The notes beneath the pieces are model-generated. The model had not been told where the DNA came from, ran no database searches, and worked only from the letters and a program-made list of their open reading frames with translations. From Nymphaea colorata (lineage: Eukaryota > Streptophyta > Magnoliopsida > Nymphaeales > Nymphaeaceae): a DNA stretch of 64,000 nucleotides. Positions 1 to 12,859 of this stretch are shown in pieces (the stretch's first letter is position 1; every line of letters starts with the position of its first letter). A program made the position numbers and the translations under genes. The DNA lies in contig NC_045141.1 of the NCBI RefSeq assembly GCF_008831285.2, positions 23,710,742 through 23,774,741 of the forward strand, written 5' to 3'.

Positions 1-164
1 GTACGCCTCCAAAGGAGGCATACCCTACCGGTACCGGTACGACACCGGTACCGGTATGGGGCTGGGTACGGCTCCGGTACGCGTTGACCGTACCGAATAC
101 GGTCAACGTACCGGAGGCCGTATCCGTCCAAAATTGGACACGATCAACATTGATCGAGTCCAAT
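1..164. repeat. Cluster of nested palindromes (hairpins)
   Basis: Three successive inverted repeats: 1-10 with 14-23 (one mismatch, 3-nt loop); 67-80 with 108-122 (one extra base), enclosing 83-92 with 98-107 (perfect, 5-nt loop); and 133-147 with 150-164 (one mismatch, 2-nt loop). Such stacked hairpins are common in subterminal DNA of hAT or foldback elements. Element class is inferred, not shown. Confidence 0.6.
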
Positions 165-978
165 TTTGTCCATTTTTTTTAAACGTTTATTTCATTTTAA
201 CGTTAAAAATCATTTTGACGTTAAAAAAAAAAGTAAAATAAAACCCTTTCGTTTCTGCCTTTACGACTCTTTACCTCTCGTCTCTCTCCCGCAACGAAGC
301 AGCGGCGACAGGCGACGGCAGGGGCGGCGAACGCAGGGCGGAACGGCGACGACAGCAGCGACGGCAGGAGGTGACTGTGACGTTCTTTTTCATTTTTTGT
401 TTTCATTTTCATCGGCTCCACCCCTGCCTTCGCCGCCGGCGACGGGTTGTGTGTGCATAAAACTCATTGCCTGAAAGTGAAAACCCAACACCCCTCTCTC
501 TGGCTCGCCCTTTCTCTACCCGAGAGGGTTTCAAATCTCTCTCCCTCTCTACCCGAGAGGCTAGCCGACGATTTATAGCCCAGCCACTTCCTCATGTGTT
601 TTGTGTGTTTATTTGTATGTGTCAATGTGATTTGCAGCTTTTTTTTTGTGTGTTTTCATAATAAACTTGATCTTCTTCTTGGTAAGCCAGAGATTCAGAG
701 AATATAATAAAGGCCTCCTTTTCATTCTTCACTATCTTAGAATATGAGGCCTTTTCATTCTTCACTGTCTTAGAATATTGTTGAATGTGGATTGCATTTG
801 CCGGCAGGGCATGTGAATGAGTGTTGCACTCATGCTGTTGTACTGAATGAGTGCTGCATGTAGAGCCGTTGTATAATTGTATGTTAATTACTTCCATACG
901 TGTTTTGGACCATGATTTGATTCTGTTTGCAATTTTTTGATATATATGTGTGAATATGTTATTTTGTTTGAAATTTTT

Positions 979-980
<2 letters not shown>

Positions 981-1010
<30 letters not shown>
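981..1010. repeat. (TA)n microsatellite
   Basis: Uninterrupted AT dinucleotide run of 30 bases, just inside the GTACC-rich block at 1018-1106. Confidence 0.95.
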
Positions 1011-1013
<3 letters not shown>

Positions 1014-1645
1014 CGTGTGTGTACGGCCGTACCCCCGTACCCAAATTTTTTGAAAATGGTCCGTACCTGTACCGGTATCCGTACCCGCACCCGTACCTGT
1101 ACCTATGTGACATAGAACAATAGTGAACGGCAAAGACGCAGTAACCGACACCGCAGAATCATCACAAATATCTACATAGGTAGACCTCAATACCACCAGT
1201 TCCCACTTTCAACAAGACAATAGAAAGGCTAAGATCAGATTGTCGGAGTCTTTAGAAGAGAAGCCGTTTTTCTATTAGAATACCAGGCTGCAGACAGTCT
1301 TATTAACTGAAAAACTATAATTTTCAAGAACTGAACCAACGACCACAACCTAATCGTATCTAGAACTTTGCCTCCTACTGAGGAAGAAGCAAGATACTTA
1401 TTAGTTCTGAATTAGAAAGCACAAAGGAAAGGTGATTCTGCTACTACGATTATGCATTTGTTGCATTACTTGTAGACCAGAAATCATGATGGTTGCCAGT
1501 GGAACAGATTTCTGACCCTTCATCACTGTTCAGTTTCCTTATAATCGAGGCACTATGTTTTGAATAAAGACTTAAGATAAATCCTGAGATACAACAATGG
1601 AAATGCAAGCCTGCTGGTTTGAAATTGTTTATGTATAAATAGTAC

Positions 1646-3612
1646 CTGTAAACAAATGTAAGATGTGTCTGTATTCCTTCAGATTCCAGCAATCTTGAGG
1701 CCTCAATACCCTAATTCAAAAAACAACTTACAAACATCAGTAGAAAAAAAAACAAGAAGCATGAACCGAGTGGCACTTGCACAGATAAAGTAACAGTGTT
1801 TCTTACCTGCCATGTTGAAGGAATCTTGAACAAGAGACGGTCCTGAGGAACTTCAACCTCAGCATACAATTTTAGCAGTTCATGTACCTGGGAACACAAA
1901 AAATCGAAAGTCTGACTAAGTATATACTCCTTTCACTTAATACAACCCCTAGTAACAGCAACATTAAGAATAGGGCCGTAAGTTTTGGTGGAGCCAGAGA
2001 GAATCTTTAGTGGTTGGGTGCTAATAGGTGCAGTATGAGGTACAAGATCCATAATATGTGATTGCCAAGTATATAAGTGAAGAACACACCACTAGCGCCA
2101 CATGCATAAATATGTCAAAGAAGCAATGACCCTCGGCAATGGCAAAACAGAAAACACAAAAAAGCAGTCAACCTAAATCTGCACTAACTATGACAACAAT
2201 GCTGCAAGTAATATTACTCCACCAAGTTAAAGAACGCAACATGATTAAATTTCTGATACCTTCAGGTGTGCCAACTGAAATCTGCTGTATGTGACGAGAA
2301 GCTATAATTTATGCAAAATCTAGTTCATGAATCGACCATCCTTAAATTCTCACATACCTTCCTTACAATTCCATGTGTATCATAAGCCAATCGAGCATCC
2401 ACCTCAGTCGACACACGGCCAGGCACTTCTTTCACAAGTTCTGCCCCAACATTGACAAGTGCCTATAGAAACATAAGATTAAACAGTTGACAGACTTGTT
2501 GATAGTTTTAACCCACTTTCTGAAACAGAAGAATGAGCTCGAAATCCGATCAAATCACCATCAGCGGACCTTATTAAAGAAACAACCGAGTCGATCCTTG
2601 GGGTCATCCTTAGCATAACATTGTCCATCTGCAAGAGCTGTTTCTATAGCACTCTGCACCCCATTTGAGTAAATATTCACAACCAACGAAATAGCGGGGA
2701 GATAGAAACCGAGCGATTGCGTGGCCCACCTTAAACTTGGTATCCGGGAGGCTGGTGATTCCTAATAGCAGGGAAGAGCTAACCGTGGCAGCTGTTGGTG
2801 GAAACCTGTCGATGGCAAGATACGTTCGCCATTGCCACCGACCAATGTAGTGAATTAGTATCAAGAAAACTTGCCACACCAATCACGAGTTTTTCACAGT
2901 TGAAAGCATAAAGTCAGAAATGAGGTTCACCTCTCGAAGTCATCAAAGATAACGGTGTCAGGGACGATCTCACTGAACGCAGAGACTGCGTCAAGCTCGG
3001 TAATCGGTGCTGAAACAGTTCCATCCACTTCATTTAAAAGAGAGAGAGAAAGAGGAGAGGGGAGAAGATGGGGACAAGGCCTCATAAAACTACTAATGGC
3101 ACCCCTAATATCAAGATCAACACCACTCTACATCAACACTCCTCCCAAATATTATCAGGATAGCACCCTCCGCGAATGGAAATGAGAACGTGGCTACAAC
3201 ACGCCACCCAATCCAACCGGTTGCGCTATCCAAGTGATGGAGGGAGAGAGATGCTTTACCGGCTTCGATAGAAGAGGCATTGGCGGACGAAGATGCGGCA
3301 GCTGTGATGAAGAAAATAGGAAGTTGCTGCTGATGCCTGAGTGAGAGACTGGGTCTCGCCCGCAGGAACGACCATCGGTTGCTTCTCTCCTGCCAAGAAA
3401 TCGAAGGAACCAACAATCCCACAGATATCAAATAAATGAAAGTCCCGAAACTTATCTCGAAATTTCCGGCACCGGATTTTCGATCGTGAAATGGGAAGAA
3501 GAAGAAGAGAAGAAGAAGAGGACAAGGAGGAACAGTCAACAGAGTGACAGACAAGAACCTGAATGTGCTTTGGAGAGACGGAGAAGAACGCAGATGAGGA
3601 AGACGCGAACAT
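1646..3612 (-). CDS. Plastid-type transaldolase, 5' eight exons (gene runs off left edge)
   Basis: Transaldolase moves a dihydroxyacetone unit between sedoheptulose-7-phosphate and glyceraldehyde-3-phosphate in the pentose phosphate pathway. Exons read on the minus strand: 3559-3612, 3260-3389, 2931-3027, 2730-2805, 2570-2653, 2358-2462, 1807-1887, 1646-1710; all introns are GT-AG and phases agree. The ATG at 3612 opens a Ser/Arg-rich, acid-poor leader of about 60 residues, typical of a plastid transit peptide. Then come [51 protein letters not shown] and [14 protein letters not shown]; the Lys in this last motif (about residue 203) corresponds to the Schiff-base lysine of the family. The last exon here ends in ...HLTFVY plus two bases of a split codon, so the remaining barrel (SFAQ... 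in relatives) should lie left of base 1. The first intron (3390-3558) has a weak donor (CAG|GTTCTT) and was chosen on phase. Family identity is secure; the leader exon is less so. Confidence 0.88.
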
Positions 3613-4960
3613 CGTGAGCTTGTGGTAGATTCAAACTTCAATAACTGCGATCGTTGCTCCCTCTTCTACTTCACTACTTTCGGTGAACCCTCCGCCTGGA
3701 GGGCCTGTTACAACTGAGCGTAACCGTCTATCCTTGACGATGGACGGCAGCCAATAGAGGGCGACAACTTCGATGATGAAGATGTGGATAGTTAGAATGA
3801 TGAACTAATCAAAGATTGCTTGATCGTGTGAATTTTGCAACGAAAACTCTCCCAAGGACAAGATTTCTGGTTAATTACTCTTTAGAGGCTATGGAATTTT
3901 GGGTTCTGAACCAAATACTGGGTGTTTTAATACAAGCTCATGATCATATCATAAGATAACTGGTCGGGTGGGTGAAGCGGTGATGAGTCGATCATTCTCA
4001 TAAGCACTATTTTTTCTGAACTTTGTAAATGATGGCTGTGTGATATTTGGTTGATGGAAGAAATGGATAGAGAGGCTTCGATATCTTAAAAACATCCGCC
4101 CAGTGCCCACCCTTATTTGAATCTATCATTATCTGGATTATTGTTTTTCTAAACTGTAAATGATGGATTTGTGAAATTTAGCTAATGGGAGAAATGGATA
4201 AAGGGGCTTGGATCTCTGCGCAGTGCCCACCTATTATTTGAATCTATCATTATCTGGATTTGGATCTGAATCTGTGATGGAGAAAAACCACATTGCGCTC
4301 AGGAAGTGAAAGCGCCGCCCCGAAACCCATTATTGGCCTCCATTAGTTGCCCCTAAATCATAATTGGCAACGGGCGCGGTGCAGTGGGGAAGAAATGGGC
4401 GGGGTTTAGTAACAACAGCTTGTTATTTTAGCTTGACTGGCACCTCTGGAGATTCTTCAATTCCAAAAATCTAGCTCCGGCACAAATTTCCCGCTGATAT
4501 CGACATGATAATGACAAATGTTACGTTGGTATTCGGCTGCATCCCAACGTAACCCTGAATACAGCACAGTCGATTCGTTTCCCAACTTGAATAATGACCG
4601 CATCAATACGGGTGAATTACTCAATCGATGGATAACAGGTGAAAAAAAAGCTGGAGGGTTTCATTCCTGACAAGCAAAAAGGTGCAAGCAAAAAGGTGCA
4701 TCTGTTGATGAATTGATAGAATAAAATTTGAACACTGCCAAAACTTCAAAAGAATGGTTTATACAACGAAAAGAATTGACAACTGTGTATTAACTTTATA
4801 CTTTACATATAGAACAAAGGGGTGCAAAAAAGCAGCTGCAGACAGACGGCAGCTTGGTAATATGGGCGGTGATATCTATCTCTTTCGTCACCCCAATCTA
4901 TAAATTTGATACGACATATTACTGACATGTACAATGGACAGAATATGATGATAAAATTCT
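3613..4960. other. Intergenic: transaldolase promoter side / TPP 3' flank
   Basis: Both neighbouring genes are on the minus strand, so this stretch holds the transaldolase promoter and the trehalose-phosphate phosphatase 3' UTR and terminator. The only structure seen is the imperfect tandem repeat at 4012-4261. No coding frame is supported. Confidence 0.6.
4012..4261. repeat. Imperfect tandem duplication, two units of about 120 bp
   Basis: Unit 1 (about 4012-4139) and unit 2 (about 4143-4261) share GTAAATGATGG, GAAATGGATA, CAGTGCCCACC and ATTTGAATCTATCATTATCT in the same order, with small indels. It lies 0.4-0.65 kb upstream of the transaldolase ATG. Confidence 0.75.
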
Positions 4961-7648
4961 TCATTCACGAGCTCCCTTACTCCAGCGAACCAAGTTCTTG
5001 AGGAAATGCATCACCTGGAAGAAAACCATATATACTGCTTACCTTGATATTAATGACTGTGAGGAAAGACTTCGTGTACTGCTGAACTGATGGTTACCTC
5101 ATCCGGATCTCTCAAGGAGTAAAAAGCATTCGTTTCCTTGGGCACAGATGTCACTAAAATGCCGCAACCTCGACCCTGTTTGCGCAGAACCTGAATTACA
5201 AATACCAGGATTGTAAGCAAGAAGATTGGTACCCATTGACTAGAAAATTCCAGGCGCCAATATGCTACACCTGGTACATCCAACCGCCCAGAATTTTAGC
5301 TTGGCAACGTTCTGAGAGCCATGCCTTCAAGATTTCTCCCATGCCACCTCCAAAATGAGTAAACGACATAAGGAACAGTCAATTAAAGCCTCAGATCAAT
5401 TACCTTGAAAGCATCTTCATCTGTACGATCGTCTCCAATATATATAGGAAGCACATTGCTGCGATTACCAAGACCTGCATCAACACGGAGCTCCGTAAGT
5501 AACACCCATCTCTGGGCAAGCCTCGAGTTAAGGAGGATCAGATCCCATTAAATAAGATGGCATGACTTGAAACAACAGGACCCACCCACTCTGAAAGCCT
5601 TGCATGAAGAACCATTCTCTTCAGAACAAATAAAAAGGTGTGATTTTGAAGACTCACCAAATGAATCAAGTAGAAACTCAATTGCTCTTCCCTTATCCCA
5701 CTTGATCACTGGACGGACCTCTAAAACCTACAAAATTACGTTCATAACTGCCAGACGCATTCATATAAATATGATGGTCAATTCAAAATGGACCTTGATC
5801 CAAGAAAAGTACCTTTCGCCCATGGGTTAGTCTCAATCGAGGGTAATGACTTAGTACATCATCAACACATTGTGCAACTTTTGACCATTTCTGCGCAGCC
5901 CAAACAAATATCAACAATATCTAGTTACACAATCTCAACTCTTGTGGTGATTATAAAAGACATGGTGATGGGCAAGCTCTTACCTCTTCTTCCACAAGCC
6001 GATAGTGTACCGACACACAAAACTTATTATTCTCTACCTTCACACCTTTAATTGTTATTGTGCTCTCAATAAGCACCTTAAAAACCTAACATGAACAAGA
6101 AGACCTTTAAAGCAAACTAGATGAAAAGCTGAAATCAAAATTCAATGCTAAAAGGGAACATACATCATACCTCATCAATCAGAGGTAAAAATTCACTAGC
6201 AGGTTGGAACAAAGTAATTTCCTTTCCCTGCATATCAATACAGGCTTCCAGTCAAATAAGGAACAGTACTCTCCCATAACTACAATCATAAGTACATGAT
6301 TTTTCTTTTCAAAAGTTGCAGGCTAATCTATTTTTATGAAAAGTGTACAAAACCTTGAGTTAGATTCCTAGACTTGGAAACACTTAAGAGAAGACTACAG
6401 ATTGCAATCCAGTAACTACCCATGCTGCACCATGATATACGGTACAGAAAAGGAGAAGTAGTCTTCTGGAAAAGGACAATCCCCAAACTAGAAGTTACAA
6501 TCCAAAAGTTTCTAGTGACACAAAAAAGTTTCTGGAATTTATTTTTCAGGTCATATTTACAATGCACCATTTTCCAAGTGTACTTAATAATCAACAAAGA
6601 GGTCATGTTAACAGGAATGACAAAAAGGAACACGAAGTCAGTATTTGCTTAGAAGTTAGGGACGCTCACCGTGTTATCAGTCAACCTAACACAATTTGGA
6701 TGAATATGTACAAATGGACAATGTTTAGAAGGACACATTATATCCATCCCATGACTCCCAGCATAATAGAGTTCAGTCAATCCAACAAACTCAAATACCT
6801 GAAATGGTTTTAGTGGATAACCCAAGTCAGAGCGATGCATCATATGAGAGCAGTATAGAAACATTGCTCGCAATTTTAAAAAGGGTTAAAGGTAGCAGAG
6901 ATACACACCTTATCACGGGATCTTCCACTAATTATTGCTGTTGGAAAACACTTTGCTACTTGTTTTACAGCATCACGCATCTACAAGTTGAAAACCAATA
7001 GGAAAAAGCACAAGGAACAGAAAAATGTCATGACAGAAGCGCTAACTGTATTCACAAAATTTTATCAGGAGTTGGAAGGAAAAACATACTGCATCAGACA
7101 TAAAAGCACGATCAGGGTCATTAACAATTGGTGACAATGTCCCATCATAGTCAAGAAACAAAGCTATCTGCTTTCCATTGGCAGAGTCTGCAATCTTCTC
7201 AAACGAACTCAAGGCTGATGGGTGTTTGAGCTGAACAAAAGTTTAAATATTGTCAACAACACAGAGATGCTAAAGAACTAATGACACATTCTGGCTACTT
7301 CTAGACAAATGGTTAAATCATCTTGAAGTTTCAGATAACCAGAAAAATTACCATCCATGAATGATATGCTGCATCAACCCCATCCAACTTTGCAATTTCA
7401 AAGCTAAAATCCTTAGCAAAAAATTTCCTTGGAGGTGAGGAAGATTTCATTGAATCAAGCAAACCACTGGCAAGAGCATCATCAAGTTTGCTCGGAGTTA
7501 TTTTCTTCTTCGAAATTGACCGACATAGTATGGAAGGGAATGATGTGGCTGGTGGAGAATAAAGCAATGAGTGAATGCCCAGTCTTGACTTGGTTAATGG
7601 AGCAGGATCTGTAAGAACAGGTGAAGTATGGTTTGATTTAAGGTCCAT
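4961..7648 (-). CDS. TPP: Trehalose-6-phosphate phosphatase (11 exons, 384 aa)
   Basis: Removes phosphate from trehalose-6-phosphate, a sugar-status signal; HAD-superfamily phosphatase. Minus-strand exons: 7352-7648, 7090-7230, 6909-6980, 6670-6798, 6171-6227, 5984-6076, 5813-5890, 5658-5727, 5404-5474, 5098-5190, 4961-5014; every intron is GT-AG and the joined frame is open for 385 codons. Motifs: [12 protein letters not shown] (nucleophile Asp126, acid Asp128), [10 protein letters not shown] (about 161-170), [18 protein letters not shown] (Lys298) and [11 protein letters not shown] (326-335), i.e. the full set of HAD motifs of plant TPPs. The first 100 residues are the variable plant N-terminal region. 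The start ATG (7648) has an in-frame TGA 12 nt upstream. Length matches plant TPPs (about 370-390 aa). No broken residue or frame was seen. Which TPP subgroup it belongs to cannot be said. Confidence 0.95.
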
Positions 7649-10600
7649 TTCATCCAGGTTTCAAGGCTTTCTCCAGATAAGTTCCAGCGCCAGATGGTCA
7701 GGTCGAATTTGCTGGTGTCCAGATATTTATCCAACCCTTTTATCTATAAAGAACCACCTCTTCAATTTCTTCTTCTTGCTTTGGTTATGTATGCAGCCCA
7801 TCAAAAGGAAGCCTCTTGGAAACTGACAGTGTGCATGCCTTCACAACCAATGCACGCAGAGAATCAAATGCTTCACCCCAGATACATATGTTGAACAACA
7901 GAGAGAATTCTTTCCTGAGAAATTTGAAATTGCAGCTTGTGATGACATAAATCACACGCACACCTGATCCTCCCTAGAAGTCCAGTGCTTAACTACACGT
8001 TCCATAACAGAAATAAAAGCAAAGATCTCAAAGCACTTTAAAAGTCAGAATTCCAGGCAAAATGCACCAATCTTCTGTAGTCAGTAAGCAATATACAGGT
8101 CAACGGAAAGCCCCAGTAAGATGGAGAAAATTGAGCTAAAACCAAGAAACACCTTGCAGCCAAAGAAAATTATCCAATTTGCAGAGGCCCTGTTTGGGTG
8201 AGGGCAAAATTTCCATTCCTTTTCCCTATTAATTTGTCAAGCATTGCAAAACGCTTGCAAGCTTACCATTTTCTTTTCCTTTTTCAAGAAGAAAACTTTA
8301 CCTCCTTCAGCCAACATTTTTAAGGCTGCCTTTATCATTGACGCCAGGGATTTTGCCTTGCACCAAGGAAAGGCAAAGCAAGTGTGGCATGCAAATGGAA
8401 AATTCTTTCAGGTGAATAAAACAGCCCAAAGAGAAAAGAAATTGCATACTGTGAGTAATTGAATCATCACCAACAAATGCAATTAGGACGCTCCTTAGCA
8501 AGCCCACATTACCATCATCCAAGTTTCCGACTTTCAAAAGAAAGATGAAGAATGACCAGTCCAACTCATACCACCACAGCTGAAATACAGTCACTTTTGG
8601 TTTCAGGCAGACAGTGAGGAAAATGTTTTCTGAATAAATAAATAAATAACAGGTTGCACACAGCCGAGCACAAAGGGAGCAGAGAGAAGAAGCTCATGAT
8701 ATCAAAGGACAGGAAAACCGACCGGTATCAACAGTTGGGACTGTTGGTAAATTATTAATGTAAGCAAGGACAAGAGAATCTGTTCAAATATTGCATCCAA
8801 CAGGGCCAAGAATACCTCACGATTGAAGAATGCAAACGTCCCAATTCACCAACAGGTTTCTTTATCGCAAATTTAACTGACAGCTGATCTAGGTAAACGC
8901 TAAATGTCCCTTACATGATATTCATTATCACAAATTGTTTGCCTGCACCAGAGGACATCAAATGAATCTGACTCAAGCTTCAAGGAGACAAGAACAAAAA
9001 AAATACAAAAAAAAAAAAAGAGAACCAGTTAACCTACAAAATATTTTGCCAGAGTAAGAGAAAGAAATGTAGTGTGGCAACCCATGTCAAATTAATAAGG
9101 ATTACATTACAGATTTCAACAATAAAAATATCCCAATAAAACAAATAATGAGCCACAAACAATATACATATTGTGACGGAACTAAAAGAATACATTAAGA
9201 AACGGATCTGCCTGATGCATGAGAATAATACAGTCACAGATATATCTAGGGAAAATTAACATATAAGCACCGTCAACTATCACCAACTAACAGAAATCCA
9301 CATAGGACTAGGAGTGTCAAAATTAAGTCGCAACTGTCAATCTGGTTACCAAACCTAGATCTTTAAATATGCAAAAGTTCTCCTTCGAGTGTTCAAAGAT
9401 GAGCTACCAAGAATTTAAACAGTTTCTCCTCCTCTGCACTTTCTTTTCTCCATTGGAGAAAAGGTACAATAAGAAGAAACCAAACTGAGATGATTTGGTA
9501 TGTACTTGTCATTATCTTATACACGATTGCGACTTGGATATTTGTTACCTTCTGCTCTATATCAAGTAGATACAGGAATCTCAGGTAGATCACATTCCCT
9601 TCAACAGAAAAAACGATCTCCGCCATTATTTGACCGGTCAAACAGTTAATGAACGAACAGAAATGTGATGGACAACGGTAAGAGAAAAGAAAACAGGGAC
9701 ACATGGTCGAGATGATCCCATCGTCATAGAACACAAACAGTCTATAAAGGCGACATACCATAAATGGTCATGTCGGCAGTGTGATTCTACGTTAGAACCA
9801 CTTTACAATAACAATAACTTTTTCAATAATAAAAACCCAATAACTGACATAAACTTGTGCAGTCTGCAGGCCATGCAGATAACTTTAACGAGGACAAACA
9901 CAACAGGATGGCAAATAATGGCTGACAGCCAAATCATAGAAAAAGAAAGGAGAAACCATTCATGGTCCAAAGGTGCAATGGAGAAAGCAACATTTAACCG
10001 TGATGATAGTGAATCAGCAACAACAACGTCGTAACACCGAGTAGTGACAAAGCACCGGTGATGACAAAAGAAGACCCCATTCATAGGATTCCATTCCAGA
10101 GAAGCACTCACAGACTCAATAGCACAGCAACAGCAAAGCTCTCATTCTTCCCCGCAATAAGAAAACAATACCCATCATAGGATTCCATTCCAGAGGCTAC
10201 CCACAGATTGTATTAACACAGCATGAACAGGAAACTCCCTTGTTCATGGTACGAACATCAATAATGGTTCACTGGGCAAGCTTCGTCTTTTAACCACAAC
10301 CAACAAATTGACTAACTCAATCAGCACCGAAAATCAGAAACGTCTCACATGGCAAGACTCACAGATAAGGACAACAACAAACAGAAGGGAGAAGCAACAA
10401 CCAACAGGACAAAACAACACACTGAAGTGATTTAACCAATGCTAAATAAACGTTGAAGAAGGAGCAGGAGAAAGGCGATCCAGTGTTGCCTGAATACCTT
10501 CAGAAATGGAATCTCAATGAGCGCCCACGGAGAAGAGAAACAACAAAAGGGGAGAGACGACGAAGGAGGAGAAGGGCGGTGGTGCTTTTGGCCTCGTCTA

Positions 10601-11100
10601 TTTATGGTCGTCCGCGTAGGGCAAGAAGACGTGCCAGCAAGAGCCAATTCCCGTGGTCGAACGCTCGTGTTGGAATTGGAAACCTTCTCGAGTCGATAAA
10701 AAAAAAAAAAAAAGTAACCAAACCATTGGAAACGAAATAATGAGAAACTTTCGGTTTCCGTTAACGTTGGTGGGAAATACGGCGTCATCTCATCATCTCC
10801 CTCTGGTTCTTGTCTCTTCCGGTCTTCAACGGCCATCATAAACAGCCTGTAGCGTTTGTAGGAAGTGGGTCTACGTGGCAGGGTACGTCTGCCAGCGTGG
10901 ATGGAACCCGTGCCCAAACTGTTGCCACGTTGCTCGAGACATGGCGTTAGGAACACTGCCACATCAGACGCACTCGCGTCCCACTGCAGGACAGCTGGCA
11001 AAGGGCCCCAAATCACATGCCCGCTTCCGTTTTCGGTGCCACGACAGAACCCTTACCCCATACGTCCACTTTCTCTAGGGACATTTCAATTCACTGCCAG
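7649..11100 (-). other. TPP upstream region, possible long 5' UTR intron
   Basis: No coding exon is supported. A GC-richer, stop-poor stretch at about 10,440-11,000 looks like a transcribed leader. On the minus strand it contains CTGAAG|GTATTC (exon end 10,498), a good splice donor, and a possible acceptor TTTATAG lies near 7,745. A leader exon around 10,500-10,700 spliced to the coding exon would give an intron of about 2.7 kb. This is inference. A possible MITE sits at 8187-8427. Confidence 0.35.
8187..8427. mobile_element. Candidate MITE with GGCCCTGTTTGGGT end
   Basis: The left edge reads GGCCCTGTTTGGGTGAGGGC followed by AAAATTTCCATT. The reverse complement of the right edge reads GGGCTGTTTTATTCACC followed by GAATTTTCCATTT. 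GGCCCTGTTTGG starts are common among plant DNA-transposon MITEs. No clear target duplication was found, so the boundaries are tentative. Confidence 0.35.
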
Positions 11101-12859
11101 TTTCTCAGCCAAATATTGCAACACAAGGGGTTAGGTGCCCAGGGACATTTGAAAGTGTCAGTTTCACAGATGCTTAGAAAATTTTCACAAATTCCAAGAG
11201 ATACAGTTGGTGGTTCTTTTCTTTTTTCTTTCCTTGGGCAGCGGCCACTCATTTTTTATGTTATTCTCAGTTGTTGATGATTCTACAATGTTTTGATGTA
11301 TGTTTTCATTTTTACATCAAGTTAAATATAATAACCCAGAGTTTTACTTTGTTGACTCTTGAAGTATTCATTATTTTGGGTAATGTCATTAGTGCGCTAT
11401 CAAACACATTAGGGGTGCTTAAGTGCATCTTACACACTCAACGTCAACTGACGTGACCTTCATTTTAAGATGGGGCATGTCAAATCGCGCGTCTCGATGA
11501 CACCCTCAAACCCGTTTTGACAAAATAATGGGTTTTGTGAAAAAAAAAAAAAAGTTTTTTTAAAATGTTTGGATGACTCATTTTGATTTTTCTGCTTCTA
11601 GAAAAAATTTTTTTACACTGTCATCCAACATTACCTTTCTGTTTTAAAATTATTCAAGTCAAACTTTTTTTTTTTCACGTATTTATATGCCAGTATTATC
11701 AAAATCCATCCTAATGAGCCTCTTTGTTTTAGCAGCCGATTGAAGAGTAGCATGTATTAATTCGTTTTATATAATATTAATAATTTTTGTTTTGATTTTT
11801 CTAACTTTTTCTCCAATTCACAGCTGGTTTAGCTGAATCGTGATGTGACAATTCATTCAATAATTGTTCAACATTTCGCAGCTATTCGGTGAATCGACAG
11901 CTACGGAATGAATTCTCACAACACTTATATATACATATATAACTGGAAAATCATCCCTTCATAATCAAATTCAAATTATATTAAAGTTTTGTCTGTACAT
12001 TGGGATAATGAGGAAAGCATCATCAACTCAGGTTTATTTATTTAGTTGAGATTGTCTTCTTCTTTTTAAAATTGAAAATGAGCCAACTGAAAGTTTTTCC
12101 GACGGCAAGACACGTTCGTAAGATAATAATAACAATAATTCCAAGGAAACAAATAGACCAAAATTTGCGGTGAGAAAACAGCCGGTGGATACTTTTTAAA
12201 ATTAAATAAATGCATCAAACGGAGAAGATGACAGAACTGTAGATGTTATAAATGACGTAAAGAAAAGGAGTTGCCATCTCGCATCTTGCCTCTCTTCCCA
12301 ACAATTTATTCATTTATTTATTTATTTTCTTCACAAGTTGCATTCAGAGAGTAGGTAAGGCACATACTTTGGAAGAGGAATTGTATGAAAAGAGAAGGCA
12401 TCCTTGTGGGAATGTAGTGGGACATGGACTAACACCAAGTTGGGTCCTCCTTAGTACAAAATCTGACTCGATTCCACACACTGCTTCATCTAGACAATCG
12501 TGTCTATTGCTTGTCTGTAAACAAATTTTATAGGGTTTCGATAAATTGGATTAAATTACAAAATTTCTTTGACAAATTGTCTATAAATGATTCTTTTCCA
12601 AGTAAATTTATTGTTATGAATGTACTTGAGCATGTACCTAACAAACACTGGAGAATTAAAAAAGAGAGAAGGCTGTTAATTAAGCATACATCTTTTTTTT
12701 TTTTTTTTTTGTACGTGGGTGTTTGGGTTGGGGGGGGGGGGGGGGATTTTTAATAAAAGCTTAACTAAAATGATTTAACGTGCTTATAAATTATAATTTT
12801 GTTTTACAAAATCTAAAGTTGGCCATCGCCCCTATAAGTTCCCCCCTTAACTCCATTCA
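11101..12859. other. AT-rich intergenic DNA
   Basis: No gene recognised. It contains A13 and T-rich runs, and near the end a T18 run (12,693-12,710) closely followed by a G16 run (12,730-12,745). Confidence 0.6.
12693..12745. repeat. T18 tract followed by G16 tract
   Basis: A homopolymer run of T (12,693-12,710), a short GT-rich spacer, then 16 consecutive G (12,730-12,745). G16 can form a G-quadruplex; it may also be a length-unstable or mis-assembled spot. Confidence 0.9.

Larger units (their letters stand above)
1..1645 (-). other. Transaldolase intron carrying transposon-like repeats
   Basis: The donor AG|GTACTA at 1645 opens an intron that reaches the window edge. No transaldolase exon could be found in it. 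It holds GTACC-rich blocks at about 20-125 and 1018-1106, nested palindromes at 1-164, a GC-rich CGACGG-type stretch at about 300-370, and a (TA)15 run at 981-1010. The GTACC-rich ends resemble subterminal regions of hAT-type elements, but I could not define both termini or a target duplication. Confidence 0.55.

Noticed and set aside
622-1196. Two minus-strand frames rich in (YR)n and (GT)n
   Set aside because: They translate the GTACC-rich and TA microsatellite DNA and encode no protein family.
3117-3641. 174-codon frame over the transaldolase leader
   Set aside because: Starts on TTG and runs through the first intron; only its part 3260-3389 is exon. The ATG at 3,612 with a spliced intron gives a better transit peptide.
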